Made by a program: the position numbers and the translations under genes | The notes under the pieces: generated by a model | What the model saw: the letters and a program-made list of their open reading frames with translations, nothing else | The model's database searches: none | Told to the model about the DNA's origin: nothing | In this document: positions 52,422-60,497 of the stretch, piece after piece | Position numbering within the stretch: position 1 is the first letter of the stretch | Layout of the letters: every line of letters starts with the position of its first letter | NCBI RefSeq assembly: GCF_025949665.1 | Contig: NZ_JAPDFT010000001.1 | Location: forward strand, 2,480,001 to 2,544,000 | From: Chryseobacterium viscerum | GTDB taxonomy: Bacteria; Bacteroidota; Bacteroidia; Flavobacteriales; Weeksellaceae | DNA length: 64,000 nt | Direction of reading: 5' to 3'

Positions 52422-54956
52422 TTATGCAGAGTTTCTGCTTGCATTAATATTCCCGAATAAAGAACGTGTTACCAGCTTTTCATAAGCTTCTTTATTTCCT
52501 TCTCCTTTCTGTATTTTCATCAGGGCATATTGTTGAATGCTTAATAACGGAAGTACAATCTTTTCACGGATCTTCACCGATTTTCTTGACAAAGGATCTT
52601 CTTCCTGAAGCATTTTGAAACCAGTGAGTTCCAGCATGATTTCTCTTGAAAGCTCATATTCATCAAAAAGAATATTCCAGAATGCACCAAACTTCAGATT
52701 GCTTTTAATATAATAAGTCAAAGGAAAATAGGACTTGTTCATACTCATCATGGAGTTCAATACTAAAGTTTTAAAGAAATCAGAACCTTTATACAGTTCC
52801 CTTACTTCTTCAAATCTTCCCTGTTCTTTCATCTTTTGCATGGCATATCCAAAACCAAAGAAACCAGGAACATTCTGTTTCAATTGTGACCATGAGCCTA
52901 CAAACGGAATAGCCCTCAGATCTTCAAACTTCAGTTCACTTCCGTTTCCTCTTTTTGAGGGGCGACTTCCGATATTTGTTTTCCCGTAATATTCAAGGGT
53001 ACTCATCTCTTGAAGGTATGGAACAAACATAGGATGGGCTTTTAAATCTGAATATTTTCCATAGCTGATATCTGCCAATTCGATAATCAAAGCTCTTTCC
53101 TTTTCGGTAAGCTCTTTTTTTGCATTTTTGAATACATCATTTTCCACTCCGGCCGTCAGAAGCTGTTCAAAGTTGTATTTTGCCTGCTCTTTATTTCCAA
53201 AAATACTGGTAATGGTCTGGCCCTGGATTGTAAGTTCAATCTTATTATTGGCAATAGTTTTTCCCTGAGAAGCGTAGAAATCGTGGGTTTTTCCTCCTCC
53301 TCTGGCTGGCGGTCCTCCTCTGCCATCGAAGAAAACAACTTTGATGTTATTCTGCTCGGAAAGCTTAGTCAATACTTCTTTTGCTTTATAAATTTCCCAG
53401 TTGGCTTTTAAATATCCACCATCTTTGGTTCCATCAGAAAATCCAAGCATAATGGTCTGCTGGTTTCCTCTTTTTTCCAGGTGCTTTTTATACACAGGAT
53501 TGTGATACAGTTCATTCATCACATTCTCAGCGTTGGCAAGACCTTCCATCGTTTCAAAAAGCGGAACGATATCCATATTGATATCTTCGTCTTTATACCC
53601 GCAAATCTTAAAGAATGCATAAACATTCATCACATCTTTCACTGCATCGGAATTGGAAATAATATAACGGTTCATTCCTCTTAATCCGTTCAGATTCTGA
53701 ATGTCCGTAACCTGTGAAACCGTTAACAATGTATCTTTCACAATGTCTTCAAAATCTTCAGCGTTTACTGTTTCTGAAATCTGAATCAACTGATTGAATT
53801 TATGCTCATTATCTGCATCTCCACTTCCATATACTTTTGAAAAAACCTCATCAATCACTTTCTGATGAATCCTGCTGTCCTGACGGATATCCAACGTTGC
53901 AAAGTGAGTTCCGAAGATCATTACACGATCTCTGAAGTTAGCCAGAAGATCTAAAAACAAGGAATTATGCTCATTCACTAATATTTTTTCTGCTTCTGCA
54001 GTTTTCTTTAAAATATCTTCAGCTGTAATATTTCTTCCATCAAAAATAGCAGCATACAGCTCTTCACTTAATTGGGTTAAAACTTCTGAAACTCCTCTAA
54101 AACTCAATCTTCTTCTGATGAATTTCAAATGGCTGTAATAGGACTTAAGAATGGCTGAACGAAGTTCTTCCGCTACTCTTTTCGTTACATCTGCTGTCAC
54201 AAAAGGATTTCCGTCTCTATCTCCTCCCGGCCAGAATCCAAGCTGGATAATATCTTCATGAAGGTGAAAATACCCGTTTCCGAAAGTCTTTTTAATCTTC
54301 GTAAACAATTCGCCAATGGTATCATAATACACATATCTCAGGTATGAAATGATACTCAATGCTTCATCTATAGGGGTAGGTTTTTCTTTGTTTACAAATG
54401 GGGTCTTCCCCAGCTGCTGCAGAAGCATATCAATCTGCGTAACAGAGTCACTGGTAATAGCTCCTCTTAAGTCCTGAATAATCCTTTGTACTGAACTTGG
54501 ATAAAACTGAGTAGGGTGCGCGGTAAATACAACCTTTACACTGAAATCTTTTAATTTTTCGCGTACTTTTTCAATTTTATGGTCCTGAAAAGAGCGTTCA
54601 AAAAGATTGGTTACGGTACCACTGTCACTTTCAGAGTGAAGATTCGGAAAAGCAGCATCTTCAATACTATCAAACAAAACTACCTGTCTTTCTATATACT
54701 GAATGATCTTGAAAAGCAGTTCGAGTTTCTGCTCCTCGGTCTGAAGATCGGTATGGTTTTTAAAAAATTCTTCGACGATGTTTTCGGGAGTTTTTCCTGC
54801 TTCATAGCCGGTTCTGCTTTCCTCGTAAAGAAACGGAAGCAGCATTCCTATATTCGTCATTTTATCATAAGGTAGGCTCATAAATAATGAATTGTAGATC
54901 TGGAACTTATTTTCCACGATCTGCCTGAATTTTTCTGCGCGTTGGTCGTGTATCAT
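52422..54956 (-). CDS. ppc: Phosphoenolpyruvate carboxylase
   Basis: The enzyme carboxylates PEP to oxaloacetate to refill the TCA cycle. It has 844 residues from the ATG at 54956, where MIHDQRAEKFRQIVEN begins. The upstream in-frame Met at 54998 is rejected because it adds a non-conserved stretch across a TACATTTG promoter-like box. Active-site blocks are present: FTAHPTQFYPSSV, FWPGGDRDGNPFVT and FFDGRGGPPARGGG. Length and motif spelling fit the Bacteroidota subgroup of bacterial PEPC. Confidence 0.93.
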   Translation of the reverse strand: MIHDQRAEKFRQIVENKFQIYNSLFMSLPYDKMTNIGMLLPFLYEESRTGYEAGKTPENIVEEFFKNHTDLQTEEQKLELLFKIIQYIERQVVLFDSIEDAAFPNLHSESDSGTVTNLFERSFQDHKIEKVREKLKDFSVKVVFTAHPTQFYPSSVQRIIQDLRGAITSDSVTQIDMLLQQLGKTPFVNKEKPTPIDEALSIISYLRYVYYDTIGELFTKIKKTFGNGYFHLHEDIIQLGFWPGGDRDGNPFVTADVTKRVAEELRSAILKSYYSHLKFIRRRLSFRGVSEVLTQLSEELYAAIFDGRNITAEDILKKTAEAEKILVNEHNSLFLDLLANFRDRVMIFGTHFATLDIRQDSRIHQKVIDEVFSKVYGSGDADNEHKFNQLIQISETVNAEDFEDIVKDTLLTVSQVTDIQNLNGLRGMNRYIISNSDAVKDVMNVYAFFKICGYKDEDINMDIVPLFETMEGLANAENVMNELYHNPVYKKHLEKRGNQQTIMLGFSDGTKDGGYLKANWEIYKAKEVLTKLSEQNNIKVVFFDGRGGPPARGGGKTHDFYASQGKTIANNKIELTIQGQTITSIFGNKEQAKYNFEQLLTAGVENDVFKNAKKELTEKERALIIELADISYGKYSDLKAHPMFVPYLQEMSTLEYYGKTNIGSRPSKRGNGSELKFEDLRAIPFVGSWSQLKQNVPGFFGFGYAMQKMKEQGRFEEVRELYKGSDFFKTLVLNSMMSMNKSYFPLTYYIKSNLKFGAFWNILFDEYELSREIMLELTGFKMLQEEDPLSRKSVKIREKIVLPLLSIQQYALMKIQKGEGNKEAYEKLVTRSLFGNINASRNSA

Positions 54957-54961
54957 AATAA

Positions 54962-54969
54962 CAAATGTA
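54962..54969 (-). promoter_or_regulatory. Candidate -7 box just upstream of ppc
   Basis: TACATTTG on the minus strand ends 6 bases before the ppc ATG. If real, the transcript would be nearly leaderless. No TTTG -33 box is found at the expected spacing. Confidence 0.35.
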
Positions 54970-55085
54970 AGTGATTTTGGAATGAGTTGGGTTGACAAAT
55001 GACAAAAAATTAAAGGATTAAAAGCAAAAACTATATTAATTTTTATTCAGTAATTACTTAGTTTTGAAAACTATTTAAACGAACC

Positions 55086-55805
55086 ATGATCAAATTCAAT
55101 TTTAACGCCAATGTGAATATTAAAACTAACGGAACCCAGCTTGACAAAAAGGGACTGAAAACTATTTTAATCATATTTGGAGTGTTTATGCTGGTCTTTG
55201 TTTTTTCAGCAATAACTTTTAGCTCTTTTGCTTTTGGCAGTATGGAATCAATGCAGGAAAGAGTTGATGAGTATAATAAGCAGGTAGATGTCATCCACTC
55301 ATTACCGGTTCTTAAATGCACTGTTTATACAGACCAAACAATCTCAGCTCCTCTATCAGGAAAAGATGCGGCATTCTATCTGCTGCGTGTGGGCACCGTC
55401 AAACGAAACAAACGATATAAAGAAATTTACGAAAAATTCGATTACGTTATGGCAGCAGGCTATCCCAAAGGGGCTCAACTTTTAATCAATGGGCAACTAT
55501 ATCCTATTGATTTTAATAGGTGTATCATAAAAAATCCCGATCAAAGAAACATGCCTTTTGTTTACGAAACTTATACTACCAGCGATAAAACGCCTTACTA
55601 TCTGCAAGATTATAAACCCAGGGGGACTCAAAAAATTTCTTTATTGAAAGATCAGCATCTCTGGATTCAGTCTTTTTTTGAGCCTGAAGGGCTAAACAAT
55701 CTTCTTGTCAATGAATATATTTTCAAGAATGGTGATTCGGTTTATATCAAAGGGAAAATTGAGAATAATAGAATTGTTCCGTTTGTGGAACATATGCTCG
55801 ACTAA
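55086..55805 (+). CDS. Membrane protein with a GIDE-like domain
   Basis: This 239-residue protein has one TM helix (about 28-50) after a short N-terminus, then a soluble domain. The domain reads ISAPLSGKDAAFYLLRVG near residue 90, a central strand-rich part with GAQLLINGQLYPIDF, and ends NEYIFKNGDSVYIKGKIENN. The order, an LSGK start, a DxTG-like centre and a G(D)xVYxxG end, resembles the GIDE/BAM domain of the MUL1-type membrane proteins. The match is by eye and tentative. It is upstream of, and in line with, a Crp-family regulator. Confidence 0.6.
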   Translation: MIKFNFNANVNIKTNGTQLDKKGLKTILIIFGVFMLVFVFSAITFSSFAFGSMESMQERVDEYNKQVDVIHSLPVLKCTVYTDQTISAPLSGKDAAFYLLRVGTVKRNKRYKEIYEKFDYVMAAGYPKGAQLLINGQLYPIDFNRCIIKNPDQRNMPFVYETYTTSDKTPYYLQDYKPRGTQKISLLKDQHLWIQSFFEPEGLNNLLVNEYIFKNGDSVYIKGKIENNRIVPFVEHMLD

Positions 55806-55863
55806 TTCTTTTCAGTATTCTTTTTGTTTAAAAGCAAATTCTGAAGCTTTAGCAGGATTTCGC

Positions 55864-55871
55864 TACCTTTG
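55864..55871 (+). promoter_or_regulatory. Candidate -7 box of the Crp-family gene
   Basis: TACCTTTG lies 17 bases before the ATG at 55889 and matches the TAnnTTTG consensus. The -33 box is unclear. Confidence 0.5.
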
Positions 55872-55888
55872 CAGGATAATTCAACCCA

Positions 55889-56455
55889 ATGGGCTACATC
55901 AGAGAATATTACGAACAGATCGTCAAACTGCAGGAATCGGAATGGGCATTTATAGCAGGACATTTTCACAGAAAGGTTTTTACTAAAAATGAGATCATTA
56001 CCCAGCAGGGTCATACGGAAAATCACTTATCTTTTATTGAATCGGGATTGGTAAGATTTTATATTCCTGATGATGAATATGGTTATACTTTCAGCTTCAG
56101 TTTTGAAAAAGAATTCAGCTGTGCGTATGACTCTTTTCTTACGCAAACTCCTTCTGAATATGAAATGCAGGCTTTGACAGAAACTGTAGTATGGCAGATT
56201 TCTTATGATGATCTTCAGAAAATTTACAGCCAGACCAATGTGGGTAACCATTTGGGACGTTTTGCTTCTGAAAAACTGTTTCTGGCTAAAAGCAAGAGAG
56301 AACTTTCTCTGCTAAAGCTTTCAGCAAAAGAACGTTATCTGAAATTATTTACCGAACAGCCGGAAATGATCAAGCGTGTTCCCTTAAAATATATCGCTTC
56401 ATATATCGGAATTACACCACAGGCTTTAAGCCGAATCCGCAGACACATTAATTAA
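55889..56455 (+). CDS. Crp/Fnr-family transcriptional regulator
   Basis: This 188-residue regulator has an N-terminal cyclic-nucleotide-binding beta-roll (residues ~20-110, FTKNEIITQQGHTENHLSFIESG) and a dimerisation helix. The C-terminal winged HTH ends in the recognition helix ITPQALSRIRR. The cNMP pocket residues of true CAP (RSAE) are not seen, so the ligand may differ or be absent. It likely controls nearby genes, of which the peptide deformylase follows in the same direction. Confidence 0.88.
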   Translation: MGYIREYYEQIVKLQESEWAFIAGHFHRKVFTKNEIITQQGHTENHLSFIESGLVRFYIPDDEYGYTFSFSFEKEFSCAYDSFLTQTPSEYEMQALTETVVWQISYDDLQKIYSQTNVGNHLGRFASEKLFLAKSKRELSLLKLSAKERYLKLFTEQPEMIKRVPLKYIASYIGITPQALSRIRRHIN

Positions 56456-56511
56456 CATAGGTTCATTGTATATCTTTTCTCTTCTGCAGAACTTTGCAGG
56501 AAAATGCAACA

Positions 56512-57093
56512 ATGAATTTATCTATTCTGGCTTACGGCAATACTATTTTAAAACAAAAATGTTTACAGATCAAGGAAAACACTCCGGAAATACGGGAACT
56601 TGTAACGAATATGTGGATTACGATGGAAAATGCCAATGGCTGCGGCCTTGCCTCTCCCCAAATTGGAAAAATATTACAACTTTTCGTAGTTGACAGCCAG
56701 ATCACTTATAAAAACCTGGATACAGAGGATCAGATTTTATATTTCGGGAAAGATGATAAAGGTATTAAAGAAACTTTTATCAATGCCAAAATCATCCACA
56801 GTTCAGAAGAAACCTGGGAAGATTATGAAGGCTGCCTGAGTATTCCCGGGCTATCTCAAAAGGTAAAAAGACCCTGGGAAATTACTATTGAGTATCTGGA
56901 TCAGAGTTTCACAAAACATACTAAAACTTTTACAGGATTAACTGCCAGAATCATTCAGCATGAATATGATCATACTCTTGGAATTCTATATACAGACCAT
57001 CTGAAACCTCTGACCAAAAAAATGATGGAATCTAAGCTTAAGAAAATTACTAATGGAAAAATTATGGTGGGATATCCAATGAAGTTTTTATAA
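56512..57093 (+). CDS. def: Peptide deformylase
   Basis: The protein has 193 residues from the ATG at 56512. Here MNLSILAYGN matches the usual PDF start; an in-frame ATG 18 bases upstream is also possible. The three metal motifs are GCGLASPQIG, EGCLS and QHEYDH, with Cys and two His ligands intact. It removes the formyl group from new proteins. The rather long insert between motifs I and II (about 60 residues) and its position behind a Crp-family gene suggest an accessory paralogue rather than the housekeeping copy. Confidence 0.85.
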   Translation: MNLSILAYGNTILKQKCLQIKENTPEIRELVTNMWITMENANGCGLASPQIGKILQLFVVDSQITYKNLDTEDQILYFGKDDKGIKETFINAKIIHSSEETWEDYEGCLSIPGLSQKVKRPWEITIEYLDQSFTKHTKTFTGLTARIIQHEYDHTLGILYTDHLKPLTKKMMESKLKKITNGKIMVGYPMKFL

Positions 57094-57146
57094 ATTTGAT
57101 TATCGGACATCAATAATTAATTTCATTCTTACAACATCCATAATCC

Positions 57147-57551
57147 ATGAAAAAAATATTTACTTTTTTACTCATAACATTATTGTTCATCTCTTGTGAA
57201 AAAGACTGTTATAATCCTCCTCTGCCAATAGTTTTTGAGTTTGTAAATTCCAACAACGAAAATCTTATTGCCAACGGGGCATTGACTACCTATTCAATTC
57301 TGGATGAAAACAATGTTAATGTACAATTAACCAAAACATCCGACAACAAGGTTATTGTAGAAAATGTAGGCGCCTATAATGGAACAAAAAATTATAAATT
57401 TTATTCCAATATTAAAAACCTTGATCTTTCAATAGAGTCCTCAGAATTTAAAGGAGCTTGCGATGGATATCAAATCAATAAACTGACTTTTACAGGGATA
57501 GATATTGAAGTAACTGATGAAAAAGGATATTATAAAATTGTATTGGAATAA
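57147..57551 (+). CDS. Small lipoprotein of unknown function
   Basis: This 134-residue protein has a lipoprotein signal (FTFLLITLLFISC, Cys at 17). The mature part is predicted all-beta, with four cysteines counting the lipid one and Asn-rich turns. It follows def by 53 bases in the same direction. No family is recognised. Confidence 0.65.
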   Translation: MKKIFTFLLITLLFISCEKDCYNPPLPIVFEFVNSNNENLIANGALTTYSILDENNVNVQLTKTSDNKVIVENVGAYNGTKNYKFYSNIKNLDLSIESSEFKGACDGYQINKLTFTGIDIEVTDEKGYYKIVLE

Positions 57552-57586
57552 TTCTCTTTAAATTCGCACTGAAAAACACCTTCTCT

Positions 57587-58192
57587 ATGAAAATCATCAT
57601 CGCTTTTTCCCTGATCCTTTCCAATCTGCTTTTTGGCCAGATCAAGGTTCCTGATGATTATAAAAAAATCCCTGATATCCTTGATACGGTAGATTATCTC
57701 TACCCCTTCATTGTTCCTGACAAGGACTATGCCTACTGGCGGGTACTCAGCAATGATACTGATTATGAAAAAGCAGTGATCTATGAAAGCCAGGCTCCCG
57801 ATTTTATGACCATCAATGAACCATTTCCAGAAAGAGGCTTTTTCCAGAAATGTATAGGCAACAACTGTTTTTCATACATTCTTGCATGCAAAAATGAAAG
57901 ATCTGTTTATTTTTCCAATGAACAGCAGTTAAGAGATTTTATCGGAACGGTAGATAATCTTCCGGAAGCTATTTTGCTGGCAAAGACCTATGGTTATTCA
58001 GTTGATACGAGTAACCGTTTTACGGGCGCTTATAAAATTGAGGACCGTCATATTTCTATGTACCTTATGCAGTCTAAGGGCTGTCCGGTTGTGAAAGAGT
58101 CTTTTTTGGTTAAAATCAATAGAAAAACCGGAAAGTTGGAAGCGAAAAGTAATGGTATGTATGCAAAGGATGAGAACTGCACTTCTTTATAA
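57587..58192 (+). CDS. Exported protein of unknown function
   Basis: This 201-residue protein has a signal peptide (to about residue 17, LLFGQ). Cysteines occur in KCIGNNCFSYILAC and later at KGCPVV and ENC, and may form disulfides. It lies 35 bases after the lipoprotein gene and is likely co-transcribed. No domain is recognised. Confidence 0.65.
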   Translation: MKIIIAFSLILSNLLFGQIKVPDDYKKIPDILDTVDYLYPFIVPDKDYAYWRVLSNDTDYEKAVIYESQAPDFMTINEPFPERGFFQKCIGNNCFSYILACKNERSVYFSNEQQLRDFIGTVDNLPEAILLAKTYGYSVDTSNRFTGAYKIEDRHISMYLMQSKGCPVVKESFLVKINRKTGKLEAKSNGMYAKDENCTSL

Positions 58193-58443
58193 TTATTTTT
58201 TTGGTAAACGCTAAGACGCAAAATAGTTTCCTATGCTTCATATTTTAAGGCGCAAGGATTTTATCTGCGATAAAATTGATAATTTCATATTTTAAACCAT
58301 TAAGATTTTTAAGATGATAAGAGCAGTTAAGGGAAATAGCTAAAGCTTTTTCAACGATATGCCTTATTTCTCCATCAACGATGAAGCTTAATTATTCTTA
58401 TTTTCTTCGCAACTCTTAATGGTTTAATTTCTAATATATTCGT
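58193..58443. repeat. Intergenic repeat text, family C
   Basis: The region contains GGTAAACGCTAAGACGCAAA, AAGGCGCAAGGATTTTATC and TTAAACCATTAAGATTTTTA. These are phrases typical of a dispersed repeat family in Flavobacteriia. Shorter pieces occur at 12398-12445 (ATTAAGATCATTAAGAG) and at the window start. It separates the convergent exported-protein gene and lpdA and includes no gene. Confidence 0.6.
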
Positions 58444-59844
58444 TTATATATTAATCGCTCCCTGTCCGGATGCCATCAGATAAGCTTCCTTTAAAGTTTC
58501 AGAATAGGTGGGATGGGCATAGGAAATACGGAACATATCTTCTGCCGTTACTTCATATTCCTGAGCAATAACACCCTGAGCAATCAGATCGGCAGCTCTG
58601 GCCCCAATGATGTGAACTCCCAGCACTTCTCCGTATTTCGGATCTACCAGAACTTTTGCAAAACCTTCCATATCCATGGAGGCCCGGGCCCTAGCGCTGG
58701 CAGAAAACGGGAATTTTCCAACGTTGTAAGCTATATTATTTTTTTTCAGGTATTCTTCGGTATATCCTACTGAAGCTACTTCAGGCCATGTATACACTAC
58801 AGAAGGAATCCGGTTGTAATGAATGTGGCGCTTTTGTCCGTTAATGGTTTCTGCTACAAAGACACCTTCTTCTTCAGCTTTATGAGCCAGCATTGCCCCG
58901 CCAATCACATCTCCAATTGCATAGATATTGGAAGCTGATGTACGGTTATTTTCATCCACTTTAATAAACCCTCTCTCGTCAAGCTTTACGTCTGTATTTT
59001 CAAGACCGAGACCTTTTACGTAAGGACTTCTACCCACAGCAACCAAAATATACTCTGCTTCCAGCTCTCCTTCTGTTCCGTTTTTATCTTTAAAAAAGAC
59101 CTGGGCTGAAGAACCTTTGTTTTCAGTTTTATAAACAGCCTGGTTAAGATGGATATCAATTCCTTCTTTTTTAAGGATTTTATGAAGGCTTTTTCCCAAT
59201 TCATGGTCCATTGAAGCAATCAGGTGATCGGCATATTCCAGAATGGTGACTTTGGTCCCAATCCGGTTGAAAATAGAAGCCATTTCTACTCCAATGACTC
59301 CACCACCAATAATCACCATAGATTCAGGTTTTTCTGTTAGAGACAGTGCTTCCGTAGAGGTAATGATTCTTTTCTTATCAATTTCCACTCCGGAAATACT
59401 TGATGGTTTTGAACCTGTGGCAATGATATAATGCTGCACCGTAATTTCTTTTATTTCAGATCCGTTGACGATTTTCACAGTAGAATTATCAACAAAACCT
59501 GCAGTTCCTTTCAACCGGACAATTTTATTTTTATTCATTAAAAAATCGAGACCTCCGGTATTTTTGGAGACTACGTCTGCCTTTCTCCTGTACATTTGGG
59601 AAAAGTCAAGCTCTATCTTATCCAGTCTGATGCCATGTTCGTTGAATTTATGCTGTGCTTCTGTATAATGGTGGGTACTGTCCAATAAAGCTTTAGTCGG
59701 AATACAGCCCACATTGGTGCATGTTCCTCCCAGTGTATCATACTTCTCTATAATTACTGTTTTATATCCAAGCTGTGCGCTTCTTATCGCTGCTACATAT
59801 CCACCAGGTCCGGAGCCAATTACGGCAATGTCATAATAATCCAT
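58444..59844 (-). CDS. lpdA: Dihydrolipoyl dehydrogenase
   Basis: This 466-residue flavoprotein reoxidises dihydrolipoamide in the 2-oxoacid dehydrogenase or glycine cleavage complexes. The FAD motif GSGPGGYVAA is at 10-19, the redox disulfide is C42/C47 (GGTCTNVGCIPTK), and the NAD motif is GGGVIGVEMAS. The C-terminal His-Glu pair is HPTYSE. It is not next to E1/E2 genes. It is divergent from an HxlR regulator across a gap with palindromic operator candidates, which suggests special regulation. Confidence 0.93.
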   Translation of the reverse strand: MDYYDIAVIGSGPGGYVAAIRSAQLGYKTVIIEKYDTLGGTCTNVGCIPTKALLDSTHHYTEAQHKFNEHGIRLDKIELDFSQMYRRKADVVSKNTGGLDFLMNKNKIVRLKGTAGFVDNSTVKIVNGSEIKEITVQHYIIATGSKPSSISGVEIDKKRIITSTEALSLTEKPESMVIIGGGVIGVEMASIFNRIGTKVTILEYADHLIASMDHELGKSLHKILKKEGIDIHLNQAVYKTENKGSSAQVFFKDKNGTEGELEAEYILVAVGRSPYVKGLGLENTDVKLDERGFIKVDENNRTSASNIYAIGDVIGGAMLAHKAEEEGVFVAETINGQKRHIHYNRIPSVVYTWPEVASVGYTEEYLKKNNIAYNVGKFPFSASARARASMDMEGFAKVLVDPKYGEVLGVHIIGARAADLIAQGVIAQEYEVTAEDMFRISYAHPTYSETLKEAYLMASGQGAINI

Positions 59845-59875
59845 TTGATTTATTAAGTTTTTATGATTAAATTTA

Positions 59876-59926
59876 CTTGCAAAATAAAAGCAAAATTAAA
59901 ACAAACACTTTCAATTTGCAAGTGTT
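59876..59926. promoter_or_regulatory. Palindromic operator candidates between lpdA and the HxlR gene
   Basis: AACACTT-N9-AAGTGTT forms an inverted repeat at 59904-59926. In addition CTTGCAAA (59876) and TTTGCAAG (59915) face each other about 31 bases apart. This is the shape of operator expected for a dimeric winged-helix regulator such as HxlR, and it lies between the two divergent starts. Confidence 0.55.
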
Positions 59927-59943
59927 ATTTTAAAATTAACAAT

Positions 59944-60351
59944 ATGAGTAAAAAAAGATCAGACTGCCCGATCAGTTGCTCTCTGGAAATGTGGGGTGAT
60001 AAATGGTCCCTGCTAATCATAAGAGACCTTATGCTGAAAAAGGAATGTACGTATGGCGACTTCCTCAAGGCAGATGAAAAAATTGCCACCAATATTCTTG
60101 CTTCCAGGCTTCAAAATCTTCTGGACAATGGGATTATTGATAAAAAAGACCATCCGGACAGCAAATTGAAAATTCTCTATTTTCTGACTCAAAAAGGCAT
60201 CGATCTTATTCCGGTGATTGTTGAAATCAATCTTTGGGGAGACCAATACCTTACTATTCCTGATGACCGGAAAAAATTGCTGGAGGAGATTAAAAAGGAT
60301 AAGGAAAATTTTATCAAAAGAGCTAAAGCCTATCTTTCATCTGAGGCTTAA
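59944..60351 (+). CDS. HxlR-family transcriptional regulator with two N-terminal cysteines
   Basis: This winged-helix regulator has 135 residues from the ATG at 59944. An in-frame ATG at 59863 would extend the protein through the operator candidates and is not used. The HxlR core is typical: MWGDKWSLLIIRDLML, then the wing with DHPDSKLKILYFLTQKG. C8 and C12 sit in DCPISCSLE, the position of the sensing cysteines in YodB, HypR and HxlR. It may sense electrophiles, aldehydes or disulfide stress. Neighbours lpdA and a YqhD-like reductase fit that view. Confidence 0.88.
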   Translation: MSKKRSDCPISCSLEMWGDKWSLLIIRDLMLKKECTYGDFLKADEKIATNILASRLQNLLDNGIIDKKDHPDSKLKILYFLTQKGIDLIPVIVEINLWGDQYLTIPDDRKKLLEEIKKDKENFIKRAKAYLSSEA

Positions 60352-60469
60352 TAGACTTCAAAGGGAAATATAATTCATGGTTTCAGAACCTTTAACGGTA
60401 ATAGCTTTCATAAAATATAATAATAGCAATTTTAAAAGTTCGTTAACTCAATTTTCCTTTTTCATTCCG

Positions 60470-60477
60470 TAAATTTG
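60470..60477 (+). promoter_or_regulatory. Candidate -7 box of the YqhD-like gene
   Basis: TAAATTTG lies 20 bases before the ATG at 60498 and fits TAnnTTTG. The gene may therefore have its own promoter in addition to any read-through from the HxlR gene. Confidence 0.5.
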
Positions 60478-60497
60478 GGTAAAATAAATTTAGAACA

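Noticed and set aside
54957-54998. 14-codon N-terminal extension of ppc
   Set aside because: The extension crosses a TACATTTG promoter-like box and does not match PEPC N-termini.
59863-59943. 27-codon N-terminal extension of the HxlR gene
   Set aside because: It would overlap the palindromic operator candidates. The family begins close to the DCPISCSLE motif.
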